DNA from: JANMEB01 sp041745295
GTDB lineage: Bacteria; Planctomycetota; Planctomycetia; Pirellulales; Pirellulaceae
Reading direction: 5' to 3'
Assembly (NCBI GenBank): GCA_041745295.1
Contig: JBGTJE010000040.1
Location: 56,695 to 120,694, forward strand
DNA: 64,000 nt
Shown: one piece after another, positions 51,216-59,366 of the stretch
Numbering within the stretch: the stretch's first letter is position 1
Layout of the letters: the number at the start of each line of letters is the position of its first letter
Notes under the pieces: model-generated
Told to the model about the DNA's origin: nothing
What the model saw: only the letters and a program-made list of their open reading frames with translations
Database searches by the model: none
Position numbers and translations under genes: made by a program

Positions 51216-53249
51216 ATGCTGACTTCGCTGGAAATTCTGGGCCCGGATAAGATGATCTCGCGAAGGCTCGCGCGCTACGAGCATCGCCCGCAACAGCTAG
51301 CGATGGCCGACGCCGTCGACGAGGCCATCGAACAGGGCAAGCATCTTTTGGTCGAAGCGGGGACCGGGGTCGGTAAAAGCTTTGGCTACCTGGTACCTGC
51401 GATCCTCGCCGTTACCGCAGATCAGGAAGAATCGGCCGAACATCGACCCCAACGCATTGTCGTGTCGACGCATACGATCGGGCTTCAAGAACAGCTCATC
51501 ACGCGCGACCTGCCGCTGCTGGCCAGTACGATCCCGCGCGAGTTCACCGCGGCGCTAGCCAAAGGGCGCGGCAATTACATCAGTTTGCGGCGGTTGCAAA
51601 CCGCGTTGAAGTCGTCGCGCACCTTATTTACGGACCCGGACGATTTCACCCAGCTGGATAGCTTGCGACAGTGGGTCAAATCGACTGCGGATGGGTCGCG
51701 CTCTGACTTGGATTTTCGGCCCTCGGCTGCGGTCTGGGACGAAGTCGCCAGCGACAGCGGCAATTGCATGGGTCGCGCATGTCCGACGTATGACGATTGT
51801 TTCTATTTTCGCGCCCGTCGAAGGCTGCAAAACGCACAGATCATCGTCGTCAATCACGCGCTCCTTTTCTCGGACTTGGCGCTGCGCCGCATCGGCGTCA
51901 GTTTGCTCCCCGACTACGATGTCTTGATCCTCGACGAAGCCCACACCGTGGAAGCGGTCGCCGGCGATCACCTTGGCCTGAGCCTGAGTTCGGCGTCCAT
52001 CCATTACACGCTGCGCCGTTTGTACAACGATCAAACCAACAAAGGTCTGCTCGTCACGCATGGCTTGGCGGAAGCTCAACGCGCCGTGCTTGCTTGCTAC
52101 AACGCGGCCGACGAATTTTTCTTCGACTTGCAAGCCTGGTGGCAGCAGCAAGGAGGCGACTCGGGCCGATTCAATGGCCGCGTGCAACAGCCTGGGATTG
52201 TCGACAATCCGCTCTCGCAGCCGTTGGAAAAACTGGCCCAGATGCTTCGCATCCAAGCTCGCGCGATCAAAGACGATTCGCAGCGGCAGGATTTTGTCGC
52301 GGCCGAGCAACGCTTGAGTGCCTTGGCGTCGGAAATCGAAAGCTGGCGCTTGCAAGAGACGCCGGAGACCGTGTTTTGGATTGAAGTCAAGCGGCGCCGG
52401 CGCGGAGGGGACAATATCAAGCTCGTCGCAGCGCCATTGCACGTCGGTCCCCTGCTTCGCGAGCACTTGTTCGACAAGGTTCGAACCGTGGTGCTAACGA
52501 GCGCGACTCTCAGCACTGGTGGCGAACACGGGTTTGATTTTTTCAAGTCGCGAATTGGGTTGACCGCGGTCAAGAGCTTGCAATTGGGAAGCCCGTTTGA
52601 TTTCCGCAAGCAGGTCCGGATCGCCGTGGTCGAAGACTTGGCCGACCCGCGCCACGACGCCGCTTTGCACGAGCGGCAAAGCTGCGACGCAATTGCACAT
52701 TATGCGGGTTTAACCGACGGCCACGCGTTCGTCTTGTTCACCAGCTACGAAATGTTGCGCCGCGTCGCGCGAGACCTGACCGCCTGGATGACTCAACGCA
52801 GCTTGGCGATGTACGTGCAAGGAGACGGTGCCCTCCCCGGCCGCCTGCTGGAACAATTCAAGAGCCAGCCGCGCGGGATCTTGTTCGGCACAACCAGTTT
52901 CTGGCAAGGCGTCGACGTGCCGGGGGACGCGCTGCAAACAGTCATTATTACCAAGCTGCCGTTTTCTGTTCCCGATCAACCGTTGCTCGAAGCCCGGTTT
53001 GAGGCGATCCGCGATTCGGGCGGGAACCCGTTCAACGATTATCAATTACCCGAGGCGATCATCAAATTCAAACAGGGCTTTGGACGACTCATCCGCACTG
53101 CGACAGATACGGGGACCGTCGTCGTGCTCGACCCGCGGATCAAAACCCAGCGTTACGGTCGATTGTTCCTGCGCGCTTTACCCGAGTGCCCCGTGATCTA
53201 CGAAAAACTCGGCAACCTAAATTCGTCCGACAGACACTCGGCGTTTTAG
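51216..53249 (+). CDS. DinG/Rad3-like (XPD-family) DNA helicase
   Basis: 677 residues from ATG 51216; ATG 51252 is an alternative. Walker A EAGTGVGKSFGYLVP (48-62), motif Ia-like RIVVSTHTIGLQEQL, DEAH box VLILDEAHTVEAVAG, and C-terminal motifs ARFEAIRD, FKQGFGRLIRTATDTG and VVVLDPRI, as in DinG/XPD superfamily 2 helicases. The iron-sulfur region keeps three cysteines (NCMGRACPTYDDCFYF), but the fourth ligand position near GRGNYISLRRL is Ser/Ile and not Cys, so the cluster may be altered or absent. It probably unwinds DNA in repair or R-loop removal. Confidence 0.88.
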   Translation: MLTSLEILGPDKMISRRLARYEHRPQQLAMADAVDEAIEQGKHLLVEAGTGVGKSFGYLVPAILAVTADQEESAEHRPQRIVVSTHTIGLQEQLITRDLPLLASTIPREFTAALAKGRGNYISLRRLQTALKSSRTLFTDPDDFTQLDSLRQWVKSTADGSRSDLDFRPSAAVWDEVASDSGNCMGRACPTYDDCFYFRARRRLQNAQIIVVNHALLFSDLALRRIGVSLLPDYDVLILDEAHTVEAVAGDHLGLSLSSASIHYTLRRLYNDQTNKGLLVTHGLAEAQRAVLACYNAADEFFFDLQAWWQQQGGDSGRFNGRVQQPGIVDNPLSQPLEKLAQMLRIQARAIKDDSQRQDFVAAEQRLSALASEIESWRLQETPETVFWIEVKRRRRGGDNIKLVAAPLHVGPLLREHLFDKVRTVVLTSATLSTGGEHGFDFFKSRIGLTAVKSLQLGSPFDFRKQVRIAVVEDLADPRHDAALHERQSCDAIAHYAGLTDGHAFVLFTSYEMLRRVARDLTAWMTQRSLAMYVQGDGALPGRLLEQFKSQPRGILFGTTSFWQGVDVPGDALQTVIITKLPFSVPDQPLLEARFEAIRDSGGNPFNDYQLPEAIIKFKQGFGRLIRTATDTGTVVVLDPRIKTQRYGRLFLRALPECPVIYEKLGNLNSSDRHSAF

Positions 53250-53346
53250 TTTTTCTTCGTTTAACCCCGCCGGCGCCTCCAGCTGGGCGTTAAACGACCC
53301 AAGACCAACGGGGTAAACCCGTCGGCTCGCTAAGAAGCGCGTCGAC

Positions 53347-54972
53347 CTACATATCTCGCAGGATTTCCACGGCGGCGTTGCGGCCGCAGGCGCCCATGAC
53401 CCCGCCGCCGGGATGACTGGCCGCGCCACAGAGATATAAACCGGCCACCGGTGTTCGATGGTCGGCCCAACCGGCAACCGGCCGCATCAGAAAAAGCTGA
53501 TTGAAATTCATCGCCCCTTGCATGATGTTGCCCCCCGTCAATCCGTAAATCCGCTCCAGATCGAGCGGCGAGAGGACTTGGCGATGTTCGATCGCGGCCG
53601 GTACGTTCGGTGCATACTCCGCCAAGACTTCGATGCAGCGATCCGCGAACGGCTCCTTGATCGAATCCCAATGCAACCCGGGTTTAAGTCGATACGGCGC
53701 GAACTGGACGAACATCGACAAGATGTGTTTTCCCGGAGGGGCGATCGTCGAGTCGACGCTGCTAGCCATCGTCAATTCCAGAACGGGTCGGCGGCTGGGC
53801 TCGCCGTATTTCGCATCGTCGTAGGCCCGTTCGATCCAATCCATCGTTTCGCAAATGTGCATGGTGCCGTGATGATGGGGACCGATCCCGTTGTGTGGCA
53901 AGCACTTGAATTGCGGTGGTTCGCTCAGCGCGACGTTGATCTTGGCCGAGGCCGAACTGTAGTCGATCTTGGCGACCGCTTTGCGAAACGATTCCGGCAA
54001 CTGTTCCGGCCGCAAAAACTTTTCGAACGTCAAGTGAGCGTCGACGCTCGAGGCGACGGCCGATGCCGACAAGGATTTTCCGCTGGCCAGAGTCACTCCC
54101 ACGGCGCGGCCGTTTTGCACATTGATCGATTCGACGGTGGCTTCGGTTTGGATCTCGACTCCGAGGTCGCGTGCGGCTTTGCGCAGCGACTCGGCCAAGC
54201 CACCCATGCCTCCTTGGATGTATCCCCAAACGCCTCGCGCTCCGCCAGCGGTTCCCATCACGTGGTGCATTAGGACATAGGCGGTTCCCGGCGCATTGAT
54301 CGATGCGAATGCGCCGATTACGGCGTCGGTGGCAATCGTGGCTTTGAGGACTTCGGATTCAAACCAGCGTTCGAGGATCGGCCGCGCGGCCCCGGTCAGT
54401 AATTCGATCGCATCCGGCAGATCGTCGCCGAGTTTTTTGAGCATGCCGTGCATCCGGGCGGCGGTCCGAAGATCGCGCAGTTTTTTGGCCCACGAGATTT
54501 GCCGCCAGGACTTCGGCAGTGGGAGGACATCCGGCGCGGCTTGGCTGAGGAGCGGCTCGATTTGCGAAGCGACTCGTTCCAAGAACGCTTCATAGCGCCC
54601 GAAGTTCTCTGCGTCGCGCTGGCTGAACTTGGCGATCTCGCGATGATTGGCGGCTTGGTCGGGTCCAAGCTGCAAATGCCGGCCGTCGGCCATCGGCGTG
54701 AACGAAGAGGGGCTACGCGGAAGAATGGATAGGCCGTACTCCTTCAACCGTAATTGTGCGATGATTTCGGGAAGGAGTAAGCTGACCACGTACGACGCCG
54801 TGGAGACTTTGTAGCCCGGCCACAACTCTTCGGTCACGCTGCATCCGCCCAAGATGTGCCGTCTCTCCAGAACGCAAACTTTTTTCTTGGCCCGCGCCAA
54901 ATAGCAAGCCGCGATGAGTCCGTTGTGGCCGCCGCCAATGACGATGCAATCAAACTGGCCGTTCGAATTCAT
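53347..54972 (-). CDS. FAD-dependent oxidoreductase, PYROXD2/phytoene-desaturase-like
   Basis: 541 residues. N-terminal dinucleotide-binding fold DCIVIGGGHNGLIAACYLAR (8-27) then VCVLERRHILGGCSVTEEL. C-terminal FAD signature LYLCGAASHPGGGVMGACGR. Middle includes GGMGGLAESLRKAARDLGVE and SSVDAHLTFEKFL, as in the PYROXD2 family of amine-oxidase-fold enzymes. It oxidises an unknown substrate. The ATG overlaps the stop of the ABC permease gene (ATGA), a coupling that suggests the transported compound, or something derived from it, is its substrate. That link is inference. Confidence 0.88.
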   Translation of the reverse strand: MNSNGQFDCIVIGGGHNGLIAACYLARAKKKVCVLERRHILGGCSVTEELWPGYKVSTASYVVSLLLPEIIAQLRLKEYGLSILPRSPSSFTPMADGRHLQLGPDQAANHREIAKFSQRDAENFGRYEAFLERVASQIEPLLSQAAPDVLPLPKSWRQISWAKKLRDLRTAARMHGMLKKLGDDLPDAIELLTGAARPILERWFESEVLKATIATDAVIGAFASINAPGTAYVLMHHVMGTAGGARGVWGYIQGGMGGLAESLRKAARDLGVEIQTEATVESINVQNGRAVGVTLASGKSLSASAVASSVDAHLTFEKFLRPEQLPESFRKAVAKIDYSSASAKINVALSEPPQFKCLPHNGIGPHHHGTMHICETMDWIERAYDDAKYGEPSRRPVLELTMASSVDSTIAPPGKHILSMFVQFAPYRLKPGLHWDSIKEPFADRCIEVLAEYAPNVPAAIEHRQVLSPLDLERIYGLTGGNIMQGAMNFNQLFLMRPVAGWADHRTPVAGLYLCGAASHPGGGVMGACGRNAAVEILRDM

Positions 54973-55793
54973 GATTTGAGTCCGGTGGTGGCAATGCCGC
55001 GCACAAAAGTCTTCTGCGTAAGAAAAAACAAGATCATCGGCGGCAGTGTAAACAACACGGCCGCCGCCAACAACAAATGCGTTTGATCGCTGTAGGCGCT
55101 CACGAATCGCTCCAGTGAATACGCCAAGGGAAATTTATCGGGATCGTTTAGATACAACAGGGGGTTACTAAAATCGTTCCAGGTTTCGATGAATTGAAAC
55201 AATGCCACTGTCGCCAGTGCGGGTCGCGACAGCGGGACGGCAATCCGCCAAAACAAACGCCAATGGTTCATTCCCTCCAGCCGACCAGCCTCAAAAAGTT
55301 CCTCCGGGATCGTCATGAAAAATTGCCGCAGCAAGAAAATATAAAAAGCGTTTCCCAAGAAAGTCGGCAGAATGATGGCCCACAGACTATCGTACAATCC
55401 AATCTCGCGAGTCAGCCAAAACCGCGGAATCATCGCCACGTGCCAAGGCAACATCATCGTGATCATCAACAGGGCAAGCGCCAGTTTGCGGCCGCGCCAC
55501 GGGATTCGGGCCAGCGAATACGCCACCAAACTGCAGGACAGCGTCGTACCAATCACGCATCCCAAACAAAGCAGCAGTGAATTCGAAATCCCGCGAAAAA
55601 ACGGGAAGCTGCTGAGGGTGTCGACGTAGTTTTGCCAGCGAAGCTCCTGCGGCCAAAAGCGGTACGGGTCCCGCACCAATTGCTCGGGCGGTTTGAGCGA
55701 CGAGACAACCATGAGCAACGTCGGTGCCGCATACAATCCGCCCGCGATCAGCAGGGCCGCCCACATCCACCAGCGCGCGCGGTTTAGGCCCAT
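54969..55793 (-). CDS. Sugar-type ABC transporter permease (MalG-like)
   Basis: 275 residues, six membrane helices. The EAA loop is IPEELFEAGRLEGMNHWRLF then WRIAVPLSRPALATV, the site that docks the ATPase. N-terminal RWWMWAALLIAGGLYAAPTL and C-terminal FVRGIATTGLKS are typical of MalG-family (CUT1) permeases. Start ATG 55793 is preceded by GGGGGAGAGGGAACGTCA, in which GAGGG seven bases upstream acts as Shine-Dalgarno; this sequence is the arm of a family A repeat. Third gene of a permease-binding protein-permease-oxidoreductase unit on the minus strand. Confidence 0.92.
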   Translation of the reverse strand: MGLNRARWWMWAALLIAGGLYAAPTLLMVVSSLKPPEQLVRDPYRFWPQELRWQNYVDTLSSFPFFRGISNSLLLCLGCVIGTTLSCSLVAYSLARIPWRGRKLALALLMITMMLPWHVAMIPRFWLTREIGLYDSLWAIILPTFLGNAFYIFLLRQFFMTIPEELFEAGRLEGMNHWRLFWRIAVPLSRPALATVALFQFIETWNDFSNPLLYLNDPDKFPLAYSLERFVSAYSDQTHLLLAAAVLFTLPPMILFFLTQKTFVRGIATTGLKS

Positions 55794-55798
55794 TGACG

Positions 55799-55960
55799 TT
55801 CCCTCTCCCCCGCCGCCGGGGCTTTGCCCAGAAAAGACACTGGCAGAGCCAGTGGCACACAAGATCGAGGGGATTTTCCGTGTGCCACTGGCTCTGCCAG
55901 TGTTCGAAAGCGACTTTTTAGGCAAAGCGCGCCGTCGGGGAGAGGGCGGGGTGAGGGGGC
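55799..55960. repeat. Family A palindrome split by an inverted family B pair
   Basis: 55799-55819 (CCCTCTCCCCCGCCGCCGGG) and 55933-55960 (GTCGGGGAGAGGGCGGGGTG) are the two halves of one family A unit. Between them GCTTTGCC … GGCAAAGC ends enclose two inverse family B units (55838-55860 and 55880-55904). The left half provides the Shine-Dalgarno for the permease gene. Confidence 0.8.
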
Positions 55961-55967
55961 GCGGCGC

Positions 55968-57362
55968 CTAGTTAGCATGTGAGGACCTTTCGCTTTGCTG
56001 GAGTCGATTCAATTGACTTTGGATGCGCTGCCCCGCGTCGTGCAAGATTTTTTCGCTCGACCGCTCCGGATGGCTTAAGGCTTCATCGGCCGCTGCTTCC
56101 AACGTTCGCTTGAAAAACATCGCGCCGCGGGTCTGGGGAAAAGGGAACAGTTGATCGCTGGTGGCCAACTCAACGAACGGCGCCATCAGGGGATGTTGCT
56201 GCAAGTAGTTTTTGAATTGCGGACTTTCGATCACGGACGCGGAGACCGGAATCCAGCCCCCGTCTGCGCAGGTTCGCGCGGCGTCGCTCACGTCGTCGAG
56301 GCCGATCCAAAACCGCATGAAGGACCACGCCCCTGCGGCGTTCTTGGCCCCGCGGGGAACGACAAAAAAGTTGCCGTTGACCCAGCCGGAACGACTACGC
56401 CCACCCTCTGGCGGCGGAAGTGGGCAGACGCCAAATCGAGGCGCGACAATCCCGCGCGCCGCCCGCGCGGCGGCAAAAGACTCGATGTCTCGGGTCCGCC
56501 ATTGGCCGTCGAGCACAAACGCGTACCGTCCAACGCTCGACTCGTCCAACGCGGGCAGCAGCGGAAAGGTCTTGCCGGGGAGCGTTTGCTCGCCATGGCG
56601 AAAACGGGCGACCACGTCCGGCCCGTAAACGCGACTAAATTCCGCCATCCATTCCATGGCCGCGACGATTTCGGGCGAGTCGGCCAGGACCTGATTCGTC
56701 GCCGGATCGTAAAACTCTCCGCCAAAAACATATCCCCACGACCAAATTCGCCGCGGGTCAGGCAAAAACGCAAACATTTCGGGATTCGGATTGCCCGGCG
56801 GAGTCAACTCGCGACACAGTTGATCGAATTCCGCCAGCGTCGTCGGCGGTTGAAGTCCGCGCTCCTCAAGCAACGAGGCGTTGTAATACAAAGCCCGCAC
56901 GTCTAGACCATTGGGCACCGCGACCCAACGCCCGTCGACTTGAGCGAGGCGCTTCGCGGCGGGCAGCAAAAATTCATCGAGCCGCGATTCGGCTTGTGTT
57001 CCCGCAAACTGATCGACGGTTTGCAACACGCCGCGGGCGTACCAGTCGGAGAGGACCGGGTCGTCTTGGTTGACCAGATCCGGAGGATTGCCGCCAGCCA
57101 CGGACAAGAAGAGTTTGGCGTCCAGGTTGTTTCCCGGAACGGCCACTGCGCGCACCCAATACTCCGATTGCGATTCGTTGAAGTGGCGGACGATTCGGTC
57201 GACGACGTCGCGGTCGACCCCTCCCCAAAAATGCCAGAACACAACTTCGCTGCGGTCGGGCGGTGGGCGATTCAACGAGCCTTGAAATTGCGGCAGCATC
57301 ATCGCGGCCAAACCCGCGAGTATCAAAGTTGCTGCAATCAGATTTCGAAGTGGCTTTAACAT
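55968..57362 (-). CDS. Extracellular solute-binding protein, family 1 (sugar ABC transporter)
   Basis: 464 residues from ATG 57362; a GTG two codons upstream is an alternative. An N-terminal helix (LIAATLILAGLAAMML) anchors or exports it; no lipobox cysteine is present. The core shows VVFWHFWGGVDRDVVDRIVR, LSVAGGNPPDLVNQDD and AAGAWSFMRF, as in MalE/UgpB-type (COG1653) binding proteins. It captures a sugar or glycerol-phosphate-like solute outside the membrane and delivers it to the two permeases on either side. The C-terminus is coiled and Gln/Ser-rich. The missing ATPase must be encoded elsewhere. Confidence 0.9.
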   Translation of the reverse strand: MLKPLRNLIAATLILAGLAAMMLPQFQGSLNRPPPDRSEVVFWHFWGGVDRDVVDRIVRHFNESQSEYWVRAVAVPGNNLDAKLFLSVAGGNPPDLVNQDDPVLSDWYARGVLQTVDQFAGTQAESRLDEFLLPAAKRLAQVDGRWVAVPNGLDVRALYYNASLLEERGLQPPTTLAEFDQLCRELTPPGNPNPEMFAFLPDPRRIWSWGYVFGGEFYDPATNQVLADSPEIVAAMEWMAEFSRVYGPDVVARFRHGEQTLPGKTFPLLPALDESSVGRYAFVLDGQWRTRDIESFAAARAARGIVAPRFGVCPLPPPEGGRSRSGWVNGNFFVVPRGAKNAAGAWSFMRFWIGLDDVSDAARTCADGGWIPVSASVIESPQFKNYLQQHPLMAPFVELATSDQLFPFPQTRGAMFFKRTLEAAADEALSHPERSSEKILHDAGQRIQSQLNRLQQSERSSHAN

Positions 57363-57471
57363 TGTCACATTACGGTGAATATTTCATTGAAGGCCGAATC
57401 GCGATTCTAGATTTGCGCTTTTTCCGCCGGTTTCGTATCCTCTGGCAATTGAAGCCTGACTCGCGCGATTT

Positions 57472-57544
57472 GTGTGCCACTGGCTCTGCCAGTGGTTTTT
57501 GGAATCTCAACCGACGATTCGCACTGGCAGAGCCAGTGGCACAC
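57472..57544. repeat. Inverted pair of family B palindromes
   Basis: 57472-57494 and 57522-57544 are inverse TGCCACTGGCTCTGCCAGTG units separated by 27 bases. With a family A copy at 57594-57630 they fill the 324-base gap between the first permease gene and the binding-protein gene. Confidence 0.85.
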
Positions 57545-57593
57545 AAGAAAAGGCCGCAGCGAAATTCGATGACGGGTGCTTTGCCAAAACAAC

Positions 57594-57630
57594 ACCCCCC
57601 TCCCCAGCCTCCCCGCCGAGGGGAGGGAGC
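57594..57630. repeat. Family A palindrome (short variant)
   Basis: CCCCTCCCCAGCCTCCCCGC followed by CGAGGGGAGGGAG; inside the ABC transporter gene cluster. Confidence 0.75.
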
Positions 57631-57686
57631 AAGAACTGCGGCGCTCGCTCACGAGGTGAAATGAATGGATTCATTTTGAATAGCCC

Positions 57687-58667
57687 CTAATTTGCAAAAC
57701 GGTAATAAACCCAATGCCGCGACGAGCGGAACAACAGCCAGGTGCACAACATCAACGCGCAAAAAAGCAGCCACGCCATGGCGGACGCATAGCCCATTTC
57801 CAAATCGACAAACGCCGCCAAGAACAAATGCAACGCGACGACCAGCAGCGATTGGCCCGGCGCACCGGTCCCTTCGCTTAGCACATAGATCGATGCAAAC
57901 GTCTGCACGCTTCGGATCAGACCCGTCACCAAATTGAACAAGATGACGGGTGTCAGTTGGGGCAACGTGATGCGCCAGAATCGTCGCCATCGCCCTGCCC
58001 CGTCGAGTTCCGCTGCCTCGTAGAGGCTTTGCGGGACTTCACCCAGCGCCGCGAGATAGATCACCATCAAGTTGCCGACGGTCCACAAGCTGATCATGAC
58101 CAGCGCGTCTTTGGAGCCCAGTAGCGCGAGCGGCCCTTGGCCGGTCCACCAATGACCGACAACCGTCACCGACTCGGGCGACACCGCGCTGCGGGCTTGG
58201 TGCAGCCAATTTTGCGGGGGCACGTGCAGCCAGGAGAGCGCATGATTGACCCATCCTGATTGCGGGTCGAATAACCACATCCACAAGATGCAGGTAGCGA
58301 CGACGGGAATCATCGACGGCAAGAAGAAAATCGTGCGAAACAAGGCTTGGCCGCGGACCGGCCAGGAGAGCATCAGCGCCAAACCGATTCCGAGGACGAC
58401 GCTCAGAGGAACCGACAACAGGCTGTAATAGGCCGTGTTCCTCAGCGCGATTCCGAAACCGGTTTGCGTCCGAATTTCTTCGGCCAGTCGCACGTAATTC
58501 TCCCAACCGACCCATTCCGGCGGCCGAATCATATCCCAGCGGCAGAAGCTCAATACGAGCGAAGCCCAGAACGGGGTCAGCACGAGTAACACAAACCCGA
58601 CGATCCAAGGCGCTGCAAATAGCCAACCAGCAAACTGATGTTCACGATTCGTGCTCGTTCTCGCCAT
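57687..58667 (-). CDS. Sugar-type ABC transporter permease (MalF/UgpA-like)
   Basis: 326 residues from ATG 58667 (a GTG one codon upstream is possible). Six helices, first LFAAPWIVGFVLLVLTPFWA. EAA loop: VPQSLYEAAELDGAGRWRRF then WRITLPQLTPVILFN. The periplasmic loop about 135-190 (NWLHQARSAVSPESVTVVGH) is longer than in UgpA. It pairs with the MalG-like permease to form the channel. First gene of the unit. It is separated from the binding-protein gene by a repeat-filled 324-base gap, so transcription may be attenuated there. Confidence 0.92.
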   Translation of the reverse strand: MARTSTNREHQFAGWLFAAPWIVGFVLLVLTPFWASLVLSFCRWDMIRPPEWVGWENYVRLAEEIRTQTGFGIALRNTAYYSLLSVPLSVVLGIGLALMLSWPVRGQALFRTIFFLPSMIPVVATCILWMWLFDPQSGWVNHALSWLHVPPQNWLHQARSAVSPESVTVVGHWWTGQGPLALLGSKDALVMISLWTVGNLMVIYLAALGEVPQSLYEAAELDGAGRWRRFWRITLPQLTPVILFNLVTGLIRSVQTFASIYVLSEGTGAPGQSLLVVALHLFLAAFVDLEMGYASAMAWLLFCALMLCTWLLFRSSRHWVYYRFAN

Positions 58668-58766
58668 CACATTCGGCTAGTAAGAAGATTTGGTTTTGGT
58701 CATGATATCGTATCGTCGAGGCTAATCGATCGTGGTTGACACGCTGAATCAATTGAAATTTCGGTA

Positions 58767-59318
58767 GTGCGTAAGTGGCGACCTAAATTCAGCCTTCTGG
58801 GGTTGATGCTTTTGGTTTTAGTCGTCGCTGTCTTGATTTCGGGATTGGCAATTTATCCGCGCACGATAACGTTGGCTGGCAACGCAAGATGGACTGGTGA
58901 ATATACCGGACTTGGCTGCACATGGGACAATTCACTTTGGGGTTTTCGATTTCGAAAATTCAAGATCGACGACTCTCCAAACGGATACTGGGAGATTCAA
59001 ATGGTCGGCAAAGAATTCAACCCCGTTATGGGCTTTTACCCAAACGGCACGATTCGAATGAAGGGCACGTGTCGAATTGAAGGATCTGGGCCACACCAAA
59101 TTCCTTTGATTGACGTTGTAGAAGAAGCAGTTTTCTATCGTCCCGACGGTAGCGTTGCGTCAACAATCATTGATGGCATTGGATCGTGGCGAACCTTTTA
59201 TCCATCGGGTCAGTTGGCGTGGGAGATGAAGTACGCGAATCACGAGAAATTATCGTGGAAGCATTGGGGTGAGAATGGAGAATTACTTGGCGGCTATCCG
59301 AACAAGTCCGGACAATAA
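58767..59318 (+). CDS. Single-pass membrane protein with MORN-like repeats
   Basis: 183 residues from a GTG at 58767. Residues 8-30 form one membrane helix (FSLLGLMLLVLVVAVLISGL); the style 'R-x-K-F-S-L-L-x-L' is common in planctomycete membrane proteins. The outer part has glycine/aromatic-rich repeats ('G-x-x-x-x-Y-x-x-x-G': VFYRPDGSVAS, TFYPSGQLAWEMKYANHEK, KHWGENGELLGGY) resembling MORN_2/YwqK repeats, which are linked to toxin-immunity or surface functions in some bacteria. Function unknown. Stands just before tyrS. Confidence 0.7.
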   Translation: MRKWRPKFSLLGLMLLVLVVAVLISGLAIYPRTITLAGNARWTGEYTGLGCTWDNSLWGFRFRKFKIDDSPNGYWEIQMVGKEFNPVMGFYPNGTIRMKGTCRIEGSGPHQIPLIDVVEEAVFYRPDGSVASTIIDGIGSWRTFYPSGQLAWEMKYANHEKLSWKHWGENGELLGGYPNKSGQ

Positions 59319-59366
59319 CATTGAGGCGATTTCGTTGAATCAACGAATTTGTCGCTACGGTGATTG

